Shown here: positions 29,650 through 38,244 of the stretch, in pieces
How positions within the stretch are numbered: position 1 is the stretch's first letter
How the letters are laid out: each line of letters opens with the position of its first letter
Source: Desulforhopalus singaporensis
GTDB lineage: Bacteria > Desulfobacterota > Desulfobulbia > Desulfobulbales > Desulfocapsaceae
Assembly: GCF_900104445.1 (NCBI RefSeq)
Contig: NZ_FNJI01000016.1
Span: 42,891 to 106,890 of the forward strand
Length of the DNA: 64,000 nucleotides
Direction of reading: 5' to 3'
The notes under the pieces: model-generated
What the model was told of the DNA's origin: nothing
Databases searched by the model: none
What the model saw: only the letters and a program-made list of their open reading frames with translations
Program-made: the position numbers and the translations under genes

Positions 29650-30555
29650 ATGACCATTACCGCCGCAGTTCTTGTTATTGTTTCAGCGGTCATGCACGCC
29701 GGCTGGAACCTGTTTTCAAAATCGCAATCTCCCACCGTCGGCTTTTTCCAGCTGGCAACCCTGGGAACCATCTTCTGGTTTTCACCTGTATTTTTCATGA
29801 CCGCAGGCCTCATAACCAAAATACCGTTCACCTTGTGGGGGATTTTATTCGTCTCAGGACTGTTTCAGGCCATCTATTACACCGGGCTCGCCAGCGCCTA
29901 TGCACGGGGCGCACTCTCCATCGCATACCCGCTGGCCCGTTCGCTTCCGCTGCTGTTCGTTCTGGGGCTCACATTTGGCACAGGACGCGGCAGCGATCTT
30001 TCAGTTCCGGCAATCGCCGGCATGGCAGCCATCGTTGCAGGCGCCATTATCCTGCCCATGAACAGTTTCAATGACTTCAGGTTCGCCAATTATTTTAACG
30101 CGTCCTGCGCTTTCGCCTCGATGGCCGCCATCGGTACCGCCGGATATTCGTTTGCCGACGATATCGGCATGCACATGCTCAAACTCGTCACCGACGATGC
30201 CGCAGGATGGATGCGGGCGCTGCTCTATCTTCTGCTGGAATGCATATTCACCGCTTTCTGGCTCCTGATCCTCATGCTGGTTACCCCACGGTCAACAGCC
30301 AAATTTGGCAGCCAGTGGCGGCGACTGCTCAAGCCGGGACTGATGACCGGGCTTGCCATCGGCGCCACCTACGGCATAATCCTGCTGGCGATGACCCACG
30401 CCAGAAATGTTAGCTATGTTGTCGGCCTGCGCCAACTGTCCATCCCCCTCGGGACCATTATGGGGGTGGTCATTCTCAGGGAACGAGGCTCCCTTCCCCG
30501 CTTTGTCGGCGTTGCCGTTCTGTTCACGGGTCTTGTTCTTGTTGCCCTCGGATAG
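29650..30555 (+). CDS. EamA/DMT superfamily transporter
   Basis: 301 residues from ATG 29650; an in-frame ATG at 29593 would add 19 polar residues and is less likely. About ten membrane segments form two EamA repeats; the first begins AVLVIVSAVMHAGWNLFSKSQSP and the second ends VVGLRQLSIPLGTIMGVVILRERG. Members export amino acids and metabolites or import small solutes. Within the GntR cluster it may export a product or overflow metabolite. The stop is TAG. Confidence 0.85.
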   Translation: MTITAAVLVIVSAVMHAGWNLFSKSQSPTVGFFQLATLGTIFWFSPVFFMTAGLITKIPFTLWGILFVSGLFQAIYYTGLASAYARGALSIAYPLARSLPLLFVLGLTFGTGRGSDLSVPAIAGMAAIVAGAIILPMNSFNDFRFANYFNASCAFASMAAIGTAGYSFADDIGMHMLKLVTDDAAGWMRALLYLLLECIFTAFWLLILMLVTPRSTAKFGSQWRRLLKPGLMTGLAIGATYGIILLAMTHARNVSYVVGLRQLSIPLGTIMGVVILRERGSLPRFVGVAVLFTGLVLVALG

Positions 30556-30950
30556 AGCTGGAATCAGGCTCGGACCTGATGTTGCCAAAGTTTCGCTCCA
30601 CCGCCTCCTTTGCCAGCCAAAGGGACAGATGGTAGAAAAATACGGCCATAATCTCTGTATAAACTTCACTCAATTCATCAATCTGCTCCGGCTGGACCTT
30701 GTCCTTGGTATCGTACACAAAACCCTTGCCACCCTGACCATGATCTCATGGAGAATATCCCGTACTTCTTTTAGACCAGCACGCCGAAACCCGCGCTCAC
30801 AGGAAATGCCAAGCCTTCTTATCTCCCTGATAACCCGGCCGATAGTCAGATCGTGATGTGAATACGCCTTTTGATCGCCGACGACTTCCGCAGTGATAAG
30901 CTCCCAATGCTCACTTGCACGGTGATTTCTATCAGCTCTTTTATTCTCAC
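30524..30950 (-). pseudogene. Probable decayed gene with two frameshifts
   Basis: The minus strand shows protein-like sequence in successive frames. From GTG 30950 it reads VRIKELIEITVQVS. After a shift near 30910 it continues EHWELITAEVVGDQKAYSHHD and later IGRVIREIRRLGISCER with LKEVRDILHEIMVRVAR. After a second shift near 30730 it continues FVYDTKDKVQPEQIDELSEVYTEIMAVFF, ending at 30524. No single frame covers the whole and no family was recognised. It is opposite and convergent to the DMT gene. The coherent composition across frames suggests a broken gene rather than chance. Confidence 0.4.
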
Positions 30951-31402
30951 GTCCGTCCCTGTTCTGATCTCCTGAGTACGCGGCTGTCCCTCCGGTTGCC
31001 TGAAACTGCCGGCGTTAATTAGTGTTTTTGAACCCTACAGGAGAGAATGTACAGATATTATAAATTATGTTTCACTGGAAAAAATACTTGACCAATGACA
31101 TAATACATAGTAGCAATATGCATACTGCAAGTCTGCAATACATGAAAAAGATTATTTCCGGAGTCAGCAACATCCGACTCATCCAGCAGATTTTCTGTAA
31201 GGAGATTCTTTGGCAATGACTTCTCGCATACAGCCCGTATCCGGATTCCTGTTTTACACTTCTCCCTTTCCCTAAGCCTGAGATATATCGGCGCGGCCAC
31301 GCACGCCGGCCTTTAAACCGACGATAACCGCTGTACCGCACAACCGTTTCGGCAGGAATTCTACCCCTGTCATAAGATGAAAACCATCAACGGGAGACAA
31401 AC
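30951..31402. other. AT-rich intergenic region upstream of the GltS-type gene
   Basis: About 450 bases with no convincing gene on either strand. It should hold the promoter of the GltS-type symporter gene. No terminator, riboswitch or GntR-type palindrome was recognised. Confidence 0.3.
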
Positions 31403-32815
31403 ATGGCATACATTGACACTTTTACTGGATTCAACATTCTGGCTGTCGTCGGCCTGATGTTGGTTATCGGGGTGGTCCTTAGGGCAAAAATCAAGGTATT
31501 GCAGAATTTTCTGATACCGGCAGCCATTATCGGCGGCGCCATCGGTTTCATCCTGGTCAACACCGGTGTCATCCCCTTTGAACCCAAGCAGTTTGTTAAT
31601 TTCAGCATGCACGCCTTCATCATCAGCTTCATGTCCCTCTGTCTGACCAACAAGGCTGCTGACGAACCGGAAACAGACAAGAAAGAGTATCTGCGGGGCA
31701 GCCTGTGGATGTCGTTTATATGGGCGGGAAGTTGCGGGCTGCAGGCCGTTGTCGGCGGTCTGCTCTTAGTCGCCTACAACAAGGTAACCGGCTCGAGCTT
31801 TTCCGAGATGTTCGGCTACATCGCAACCCACGGGTTCACCCAGGGTCCCGGACAGGGCCTGGCCTACGGCAAGATGTGGGCCAACCTCGGAGGGTCAGCC
31901 GATCTACCCATCGTCGGACTGATCTATGCCAACGTCGGTTTCATATTTGCCTTTATAATAGGGGTGCCACTAGCCAGATTTTTCATAAAACAGGGTAAAA
32001 ACGCCAACCAAAAAGCCAATATCGAGCAGGAGTACCTCGTCGGCATTTTACAGGACAAGAGTGGCAGCTCGATGGGACACGAAAAAACCCACCCTGCCAA
32101 CATCGACACCCTGGCGTTTCAGCTATCGATCCTCTTTATCTGTTACGGCATCACCTTCTTGTATATGAAATATGCCCTGGTTCACCTTAAAGGTCTTCCG
32201 GTTGTCGGGGTTTTGAGCTCGTGGGGACTGTTCTTCTTTCATGGTCTTGTCGTTGCGACCCTCGTCAGGCTGTTCATCAACAAGATCGGGCTTGGCCATA
32301 TGCTGAGCGTCAGGCTGCAGAAACATATCACCGGCGCCGCCGTTGACGTATTGCTCGTCGCCTCTTTCATGAGTGTCAGTTTTCAGGTACTGGTCAGCTA
32401 CCTGGGACCGATAATCGTCATTTCCATAGGGATCCTTGCGGCAACATTTTTCTATATCTGGTTTTTCGGCAGGAAACTCTCTCATCTCGGCCCGGAGAGA
32501 ATGATCGCTCAGCTGGGATGCTGTACCGGCGCAACCGGCAACGGACTGTTGCTCTTGCGAATCCTGGACCCTGACTATTCAACCGGAGTCTCCCTGGAGC
32601 TTGCTTTTTTCAATATCGCAATTCTTTTTACCGCCGCTGTTCCCATGTTTGTCATCGCACCCAATGTGCCGAACATGGGTTTTTTGAGCATCATCGGCTA
32701 TTACGCCCTGTACACCCTGTTCTGTTTCGGGGTCGTATGGTACTTCGGCAGCCAGAAAGATACCGCAATATCGACCGGTAAAACCTCCGCACCATCCATA
32801 CCGGCCGAGCAATAA
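31403..32815 (+). CDS. GltS-like sodium/glutamate symporter family protein
   Basis: 470-residue membrane protein with about twelve segments in two halves, each with a reentrant glycine-rich motif: GYIATHGFTQGPGQGLAYGKMW in the first and AQLGCCTGATGNGLLLLRILDPDYSTGV in the second, the hallmarks of GltS. Imports an acidic amino acid or related anion with sodium. A hydrophilic loop at residues 200-235 separates the halves. GGGAG precedes the ATG. Followed 43 bases later by an amidohydrolase gene, with which it likely forms a transport-and-degradation pair. Confidence 0.88.
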   Translation: MAYIDTFTGFNILAVVGLMLVIGVVLRAKIKVLQNFLIPAAIIGGAIGFILVNTGVIPFEPKQFVNFSMHAFIISFMSLCLTNKAADEPETDKKEYLRGSLWMSFIWAGSCGLQAVVGGLLLVAYNKVTGSSFSEMFGYIATHGFTQGPGQGLAYGKMWANLGGSADLPIVGLIYANVGFIFAFIIGVPLARFFIKQGKNANQKANIEQEYLVGILQDKSGSSMGHEKTHPANIDTLAFQLSILFICYGITFLYMKYALVHLKGLPVVGVLSSWGLFFFHGLVVATLVRLFINKIGLGHMLSVRLQKHITGAAVDVLLVASFMSVSFQVLVSYLGPIIVISIGILAATFFYIWFFGRKLSHLGPERMIAQLGCCTGATGNGLLLLRILDPDYSTGVSLELAFFNIAILFTAAVPMFVIAPNVPNMGFLSIIGYYALYTLFCFGVVWYFGSQKDTAISTGKTSAPSIPAEQ

Positions 32816-32858
32816 TATGTAAATAGAGAAAATTCCTTCTACACCCGGAGAAGACACA

Positions 32859-34475
32859 ATGAGTAAAAAAACACTATACAGCGGCGGCACCGTCTATACC
32901 ATGGACAGTTCATCGGTGCGGGCGGAAGCGGTTCTGGTGGAAGACGGCGTGATCAAAGCGGTCGGCAGCAAGTCCGAGCTCAGCGATCTGGCGGACGTCC
33001 ACACCCGCAAAGTTGATCTTGACGGCGGCTTTCTGGTGCCCGGCTTCATCGAGAGCCATAACCACCTTTCACTTTACGCGTTTTTTCTCGATCACTGCAA
33101 CCTGGGCGGCGGCGCCTGTGAAACCATCGACGACGTAGTGCAGCTGCTGCGCGCCCACGGTGCTGCGACCAGGGATTCGGCCTTTATCATCGGCTACGGC
33201 TACGACGACACCTACACCCCGTCGGTGCACCATCTCACCAAAGATGACCTGGACAGGGTCTCCACCACACGGCCGGTTGCAGTATACCATATGTCAGGGC
33301 ACGTGGGTTACGTGAACAGCAAGGCGATGGAGTTGCTTGGCATTACTGGAGAAACCAAAGCCCCGGAAGGCGGCTGGATCGAACGAGACGAGAGCGGCAA
33401 CCCCACCGGCAAACTCGAGGAAATGGCCTGGTTTCATCTGGTAACGGACAAGCTGGACACGCCTACCGACCCGGCAAAGATCCAGGCGCTTATCAAAAAA
33501 AGCGTAAAGGAATTCAACCGGTACGGGGTCGTAGGTGTTCATGACGCCGCAATCGGTGTCGCCGGAACCGGGGCGAGTGTCCTTGCCGCCTATAACAGGC
33601 TAGAACAGATGGGGGAATTGGATATCAGGGCGTTTTTGTCCACCATGGTTCAATCCTCGGCTGACTTTGTACCGGAACAGGTCGACGGGGTGGGAATGGG
33701 CAGGAAGAGAGTCGTGGTTGGCGGAATAAAACTGTTTGTCGACGGTTCTATCCAGGCCAATACCGCCGCGATGCTCGCCCCATACAGGAACAGGCCCGGT
33801 TTCAGCGGAGAGCTGGTCGTGGACAAAAGTGAACTGGAACAAGCGGTTCTCAAGTATCATGCCAACGGCGACCACATCTCGATTCACGCCAACGGGGATG
33901 CGGCCATCGAGCTGGTCGTCTCCGCCTTCGAAAAGGCCCAGAGACAACATTACCGGCCAGACCCGCGGCACATGGTGATTCACTGCCAGACCGCCCACAG
34001 ATCCCACATTGACAGAATGAAGGATGCCGGTGTGATTCCAAGTTTTTTCGGTATGCATGTCCACTACTACGGCGACCGGCACGTGGATACGTTTCTTGGG
34101 GAGGAGCGGGCGTCGAGGATCAACCCCTGTGGCGACGCGGCCAGGGCCGGACTGGACTTCACCCTGCACACCGATACGCCGGTGATGCCGCCATGGACCA
34201 TGGAGTCAATCGCCACTGCGGTAGCAAGAAAAACCAGCAGCGGCAGAGTCCTGGGTGAGGAGCAGAAAATCAGCCCGCATATGGCTCTGGCGGCCTATAC
34301 GACCATGGCGGCCAAATGCTCCTACTCCGAGAACGACAGGGGATCCATTACCCCCGGCAAGCTGGCCGACTTCACCCTTCTCTCTGCTGACATTACCCGG
34401 TGTGAACCGGAAGCGATAAAGGATACCGCCATTTTCAAAACCATCATTGAGGATAAAACGGTTTACGAAGCGTAA
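32859..34475 (+). CDS. YtcJ-type amidohydrolase
   Basis: 538 residues, metal-dependent amidohydrolase of the YtcJ group. It opens KTLYSGGTVYTMDSSSVRAEAVLVEDGVIKAVG, has the metal motif PGFIESHNHLSLYAFF (near residues 62-77), HDAAIGVAGTGASVLAAYNRL, GGIKLFVDGSIQANTAAML, ISIHANGDAAIELVVSAFE, a second His region MVIHCQTAHRSHIDRM and TLHTDTPVMPPW. Members hydrolyse N-substituted amides or formamides; the natural substrate is unknown. Paired with the GltS-type symporter just upstream. Confidence 0.88.
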   Translation: MSKKTLYSGGTVYTMDSSSVRAEAVLVEDGVIKAVGSKSELSDLADVHTRKVDLDGGFLVPGFIESHNHLSLYAFFLDHCNLGGGACETIDDVVQLLRAHGAATRDSAFIIGYGYDDTYTPSVHHLTKDDLDRVSTTRPVAVYHMSGHVGYVNSKAMELLGITGETKAPEGGWIERDESGNPTGKLEEMAWFHLVTDKLDTPTDPAKIQALIKKSVKEFNRYGVVGVHDAAIGVAGTGASVLAAYNRLEQMGELDIRAFLSTMVQSSADFVPEQVDGVGMGRKRVVVGGIKLFVDGSIQANTAAMLAPYRNRPGFSGELVVDKSELEQAVLKYHANGDHISIHANGDAAIELVVSAFEKAQRQHYRPDPRHMVIHCQTAHRSHIDRMKDAGVIPSFFGMHVHYYGDRHVDTFLGEERASRINPCGDAARAGLDFTLHTDTPVMPPWTMESIATAVARKTSSGRVLGEEQKISPHMALAAYTTMAAKCSYSENDRGSITPGKLADFTLLSADITRCEPEAIKDTAIFKTIIEDKTVYEA

Positions 34476-34546
34476 CGCGCTGTAATTAACCGGTGCGCCT
34501 AGCACCATATCGCCGCACCACGTTCATGGCTTTTGCCATCATATGT

Positions 34547-34606
34547 ATTGCTGCCGCCTGCATCAGGGAAAGAGCGTTGCCCCTCTCTGATGCAGGCGGC
34601 AGCAAT
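34547..34606. repeat. Perfect 20-bp inverted repeat between convergent genes
   Basis: Arms ATTGCTGCCGCCTGCATCAG at 34547-34566 and its exact complement at 34587-34606 enclose a 20-base loop. It lies between the amidohydrolase gene and the end of the convergent sigma-54 activator gene. No T-run follows on either side. It could be a strong bidirectional barrier, or the remnant of a small mobile repeat. Confidence 0.85.
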
Positions 34607-34638
34607 GTTTGCAGCTGTCTGCGGTACGAACTGCTTAC

Positions 34639-36189
34639 TCATGAAGAGATGGCGCGGGTGAGACTGATACCGAGCTTTTTCATTTTACTCCTCAGGGTGC
34701 TGGGGTTGATATTGAGCAGCCTGGCGGCACCGCGCTTACCGTAGATACGGTTATCAGAGCGGTGCAACGCCTCCAGGATATGCTGACGGACATGTTCGTC
34801 AAACTCCAGGAACTCAGCTTTCTTCTGCTCCGGTTCAGGCGGAGTTGTCCCCGGACCGGTCTCCCTTTTTAGCCCTTCAAACTCCAGGAACCCTTCCTGC
34901 CGTCTGCCCAGATAGCGGATCAGGGCCTGTTCCACTTTATTCTCCAGCTCCCGGACATTTCCCGGCCATCTGTACTGTTTCAGAAGCGCCATGCTTCCTG
35001 CAGCCAGTTCCGGTATGGCGTGAATTCCCAACTCCTTCGATTTGCGGTCCAGAAAGTATGTAACGAGGGCGGGAATGTCCTCTCTGCGCTGACGAAGAGG
35101 GGGGATGGTTATAGGAAAGACATTGAGACGAAACAGAAGATCCTCGCGAAAGTCGCCTTTACGCACCATTTCCTCCAGATTCCTGTTGGTAGCTGCAATA
35201 ACCCTGGCGTCGACGGTAAGAGTGCTGGTTCCGCCGACCCTTTCGAACTCACGGTTCTGCAGGACCCGTAACAGTCTTACCTGGGCCTGCTGGGGTAATT
35301 CGCCTATTTCATCAAGCAGGATGGTGCCTTTATCTGCACGCTCGAACCGTCCGCGCTTCATGTTGATTGCCCCGGTGAAGGCACCCTTTTCGTGGCCGAA
35401 GAGCTCACTGTCGATGAGCTGGTCGGGAATAGCCCCGCAGTTGACCTTTATAAAAGGGCCCTGGCTGCGGGGCGAAGAAAAATGGATGGCGTTGGCGATC
35501 ACTTCCTTGCCCGCCCCAGTTTCACCAAGCAGGAGTACCGGTCTGTCAAGTGAGGCAATCTGATTGACCGACTCGACCACCGCCTTTAACCCGAAACCCG
35601 CACCGATGATCTGATCTCCGGATAGCCGCAGCATCTCCCGGTGAAGAAATCGGTTGTCGTCTGCCAGCAGTTCGTTGAGCTTAACCACCTCCCGGTGTTC
35701 CATGGCATTGGACATGGCGATTGCGAACGGATGATGGAGAAGGTTGTAGAAATGGGCGTCAGTCTCGGTATAAGCGTTTGTTTTTAGGGTGTAGAGATTG
35801 AGAATGCCGATTTGTCTTTCATCTATTATCAGCGGCATTACCAGAAAAGACATGTCAATCGAGCCGAGACTGTCAGCAATGATGCGGGCTATGGGATGCT
35901 CTTTCGGTTCATTTCTGATGAGAACCTTTTCCTGCTGGAGTTCCTCTATCTCGCTTGTGCACTCTTCTCCAATGATGGGAATGAGTGTATCGATTGACCG
36001 CGACCCGGCCAGGGAAGAATGAATAAGAGGCTGTACGATCTCTTTGTTCATGTCCAGGCGGGCAAAAAACATCCCGTCTGCCGGCATAACGTTTCGTAAA
36101 AATTTCAAACAGTTCCTGATACCATTTTCCAGATCCAGAGTCCCGCAGATGCGGAGTGTTATTTCCCTGAAAAAATCATTCTCTTCCAT
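34639..36189 (-). CDS. Sigma-54-dependent activator with GAF sensor domain
   Basis: 516 residues. A GAF-type sensor (about residues 5-170, MSFLVMPLIIDERQIGILNLYTLK) is followed by the AAA+ activator core: Walker A GETGAGKE, sigma-54 contact loop GAFTGA, Walker B GTILLDEIGELP, arginine-finger region FREDLLFRLNVFPI, WPGNVRELEN. The C-terminal DNA-binding helix-turn-helix is GKRGAARLLNINPSTLRSKMKKLGI. It is divergent from the reductive dehalogenase operon, which has a -24/-12 promoter and an upstream inverted repeat, so it very probably activates that operon when its GAF domain binds a (halogenated) compound. AGGAGG precedes the ATG. Confidence 0.95.
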   Translation of the reverse strand: MEENDFFREITLRICGTLDLENGIRNCLKFLRNVMPADGMFFARLDMNKEIVQPLIHSSLAGSRSIDTLIPIIGEECTSEIEELQQEKVLIRNEPKEHPIARIIADSLGSIDMSFLVMPLIIDERQIGILNLYTLKTNAYTETDAHFYNLLHHPFAIAMSNAMEHREVVKLNELLADDNRFLHREMLRLSGDQIIGAGFGLKAVVESVNQIASLDRPVLLLGETGAGKEVIANAIHFSSPRSQGPFIKVNCGAIPDQLIDSELFGHEKGAFTGAINMKRGRFERADKGTILLDEIGELPQQAQVRLLRVLQNREFERVGGTSTLTVDARVIAATNRNLEEMVRKGDFREDLLFRLNVFPITIPPLRQRREDIPALVTYFLDRKSKELGIHAIPELAAGSMALLKQYRWPGNVRELENKVEQALIRYLGRRQEGFLEFEGLKRETGPGTTPPEPEQKKAEFLEFDEHVRQHILEALHRSDNRIYGKRGAARLLNINPSTLRSKMKKLGISLTRAISS

Positions 36190-36255
36190 CTCTTTGGCGT
36201 CCTCCTTTTTTACCCGTCGCCTACGGCAACTACCATTATGCGCTTAATATAGTGA

Positions 36256-36297
36256 TATCGCGAAATAGAGTGATAAGTCACGTGATATTTCGTGATA
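36256..36297. promoter_or_regulatory. Candidate activator (enhancer) site for the rdh promoter
   Basis: TATCGCGAAAT (36256-36266) and ATTTCGTGATA (36287-36297) form an 11-bp inverted repeat with one mismatch and a 20-base spacer. GTGATA is repeated through the region. It lies 60-100 bases upstream of the -24 element, where sigma-54 activators bind, and next to the activator gene itself. Confidence 0.55.
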
Positions 36298-36355
36298 CTG
36301 GCAAAATGCTCGGCACCAATACCTGAAAACCATGCAAATACATCATGGTAAAACA

Positions 36356-36370
36356 TGGCATCTTTTTTGC
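36356..36370 (+). promoter_or_regulatory. Sigma-54 promoter of the reductive dehalogenase operon
   Basis: TGGCAT (36356-36361), 5 bases, TTGC (36367-36370) followed by T, against the consensus TGGCAC-N5-TTGCW. Transcription would start about 12 bases further on, leaving a leader of about 130 bases before rdhA. The only other gene reading away from this region encodes a sigma-54 activator. Confidence 0.75.
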
Positions 36371-36511
36371 TGATCCAGAATAAGAGTCCCTTACCTATGC
36401 TCTTGAACAGACAGCATGGATAAATTTGTAAAAGACCGGATGGGAAAACAGTCATCCGGGAAACATATGGAAATATTTACGGGAAGGTTTCCGTAAAACC
36501 AGGAGGTAGGC

Positions 36512-37927
36512 ATGAAGCAGGAAGAAAAAGATACAATGAGATTTGACCGGCGTCAATTCGGTAAGATTATAGGTGGCCTCGGGGTTGCCGCCGCAGGAAT
36601 GGCACTGGGCTCCGCTCAACTGGGCCATGCAGAAGAAAAAAACCCGGTAACCGGCCGCATGGTGCAGCCGGTTCCGGACGGCCCCCACCAGGTGGATACG
36701 GCACGCTACCAACGGTTCAACGGCAAGAACATGGCGTTTAACATCAATTCCCGTGAACTTGGGGAAAACTGGCTGACGGTGATGAAGAAAAATGCTGTCG
36801 CAAATATAAAAAAAGGCTACGGCGCAAAAGAGATCCAGCTGGGCTCTCCCGCAAAAGCGCGCTCCGAGGCGGCTTTCTTCCTGGCCCTGGACCGGATGAA
36901 CGAAATCACCGGCACCCATGGCGAGAACATGGAAAACAAAGAGGCCCTCAGCTGGAACAGCGACCATGACTTCCCCCTCCCCCCCACCCAGCGTGATCCG
37001 GAAATACTCACCCAACAGGTGAAACTTATGGCCAGACTGGCCGGTGCCGACCTGGTGGGAATCTGCAGGCTTGATCGTCGCTGGATCTACTCTGAAGTGC
37101 AGCGTAACGGACTCTCGTCCGGTCCGGCCATAACCAAGGAAATTGTCTTCAAGGGCCGTAAACCAAAAGAGACGGAACGGCAGCTGATTATCCCGGAGGA
37201 CTGCCGGTATGCGATAGTCATGGCCTTTGCCCAGAATCGCCGGATGGTGCAGACATCCCCCTCCATGTTGTCCATGGCTGCGACCTTTCAGGGCTATTCA
37301 AGGATGGGGTTTGCCACCATAACCCTTGCCGAGTATATCCGCATGGAAGGTTATACCGCTCTGCCGTGTAAAAACGATACAGGCCTTAGCGTGCCGATGG
37401 CAGTTGACGCAGGTCTCGGTGAGGTGGGCAGGCATTCCATCCTGATAACTCCGGAATTCGGTCCCAACGTGCGCCTCGCCAAAGTCATAACCAACATGCC
37501 GCTTATTCCCGACAACCCCATTGAATTCGGGGTTCAGGAGTTTTGCAAGAGTTGCAAGAAATGCGCCCGGGAATGTCCGTCAAAATCGATCACCGAGGGA
37601 GACAAGGGCTGGGAAGGCAAAAGCGAATGCAACAATGCAGGAGTCTTCAAATATCACAATGATCTGAAGAAATGCCATCTCTACTGGGTGGAAAACGGCA
37701 GCAGCTGCATGAATTGTGTCGCCGTCTGTCCCTTTACCAAGGGTGCTATGGTAACCCACGATATCACACGAAACCTGATCAACCACGCACCATGGATGAA
37801 CTCCATCTGGCTCAATCTCGACGACACGTTCGGCTACGGTGAACCGAGATCGCACCGGGAGATCATGGAAATGCAGACGGGGAGTTATGGACTTGATCCT
37901 CGCCATTTTGAACGCACGGTCGGTTAA
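36512..37927 (+). CDS. rdhA: Reductive dehalogenase catalytic subunit RdhA
   Basis: Cobamide and iron-sulfur enzyme that removes halogen from organohalides, as terminal reductase of a respiratory chain. 471 residues, normal for respiratory RdhA. A twin-arginine signal (RRQFGKIIGGLGVAAAGMAL, Arg13-Arg14) predicts export. The central cobamide-binding half has YSRMGFATITLAEYIRMEGY (a Tyr here is a candidate proton donor) and GLSVPMAVDAGLGEVGRHSILITPEFGPNVRLAKVIT. Two 4Fe-4S sites are C345/C348/C351/C355 (CKSCKKCARECP) and C388/C399/C402/C406 (C...CMNCVAVCP). AGGAGG precedes the ATG. First gene of an operon with a -24/-12 promoter. The Tat signal and two clusters separate it from QueG. The organohalide is unknown. 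Confidence 0.95.
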   Translation: MKQEEKDTMRFDRRQFGKIIGGLGVAAAGMALGSAQLGHAEEKNPVTGRMVQPVPDGPHQVDTARYQRFNGKNMAFNINSRELGENWLTVMKKNAVANIKKGYGAKEIQLGSPAKARSEAAFFLALDRMNEITGTHGENMENKEALSWNSDHDFPLPPTQRDPEILTQQVKLMARLAGADLVGICRLDRRWIYSEVQRNGLSSGPAITKEIVFKGRKPKETERQLIIPEDCRYAIVMAFAQNRRMVQTSPSMLSMAATFQGYSRMGFATITLAEYIRMEGYTALPCKNDTGLSVPMAVDAGLGEVGRHSILITPEFGPNVRLAKVITNMPLIPDNPIEFGVQEFCKSCKKCARECPSKSITEGDKGWEGKSECNNAGVFKYHNDLKKCHLYWVENGSSCMNCVAVCPFTKGAMVTHDITRNLINHAPWMNSIWLNLDDTFGYGEPRSHREIMEMQTGSYGLDPRHFERTVG

Positions 37928-37995
37928 CCCGAACAGATCGATCTTTTTCTGTAAAAATGTTCACAAAATTATTCGGGATTAAGAGAGGCAGATTC

Positions 37996-38235
37996 ATGGA
38001 AATCAGATTTACCATAACAAAACAAACGATTACAGACAATATGCTAACCATTTTCTGCTGGCTCAACACCATTGCAGGACTCTACTTCGTCGTCGAAAGC
38101 TTCAGGGAGTTTGAGTCCACGGCGGCCTACATCTTTCTTGGCTGGGCAGTGATGTTTTTTCTTTTCTGGCTATTCTTGTTCTTCAGAAAGACGATGAAAA
38201 GATCGGCTGGCGGCGTCTTGAACAATCAACGGTAA
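37996..38235 (+). CDS. Small membrane protein, possible RdhB-type anchor
   Basis: 79 residues from ATG 37996 (GAGAGG upstream); an ATG at 37957 would give 92 residues without a ribosome site. Two membrane segments, about residues 16-35 (MLTIFCWLNTIAGLYFVVES) and 40-62 (AAYIFLGWAVMFFLFWLFLFF), with a basic C-terminus. Classic RdhB anchors have about 90 residues and three helices, so this is a shorter relative or an analogue. Its place directly after rdhA argues that it holds RdhA at the membrane. Homology is not proven. Confidence 0.65.
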   Translation: MEIRFTITKQTITDNMLTIFCWLNTIAGLYFVVESFREFESTAAYIFLGWAVMFFLFWLFLFFRKTMKRSAGGVLNNQR

Positions 38236-38244
38236 CCCCAAGCC

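Noticed and set aside
36512..37927. Epoxyqueuosine reductase (QueG) instead of RdhA
   Set aside because: It has a twin-arginine signal, a fuller length, and companion membrane and NapGH-like genes, which QueG lacks.
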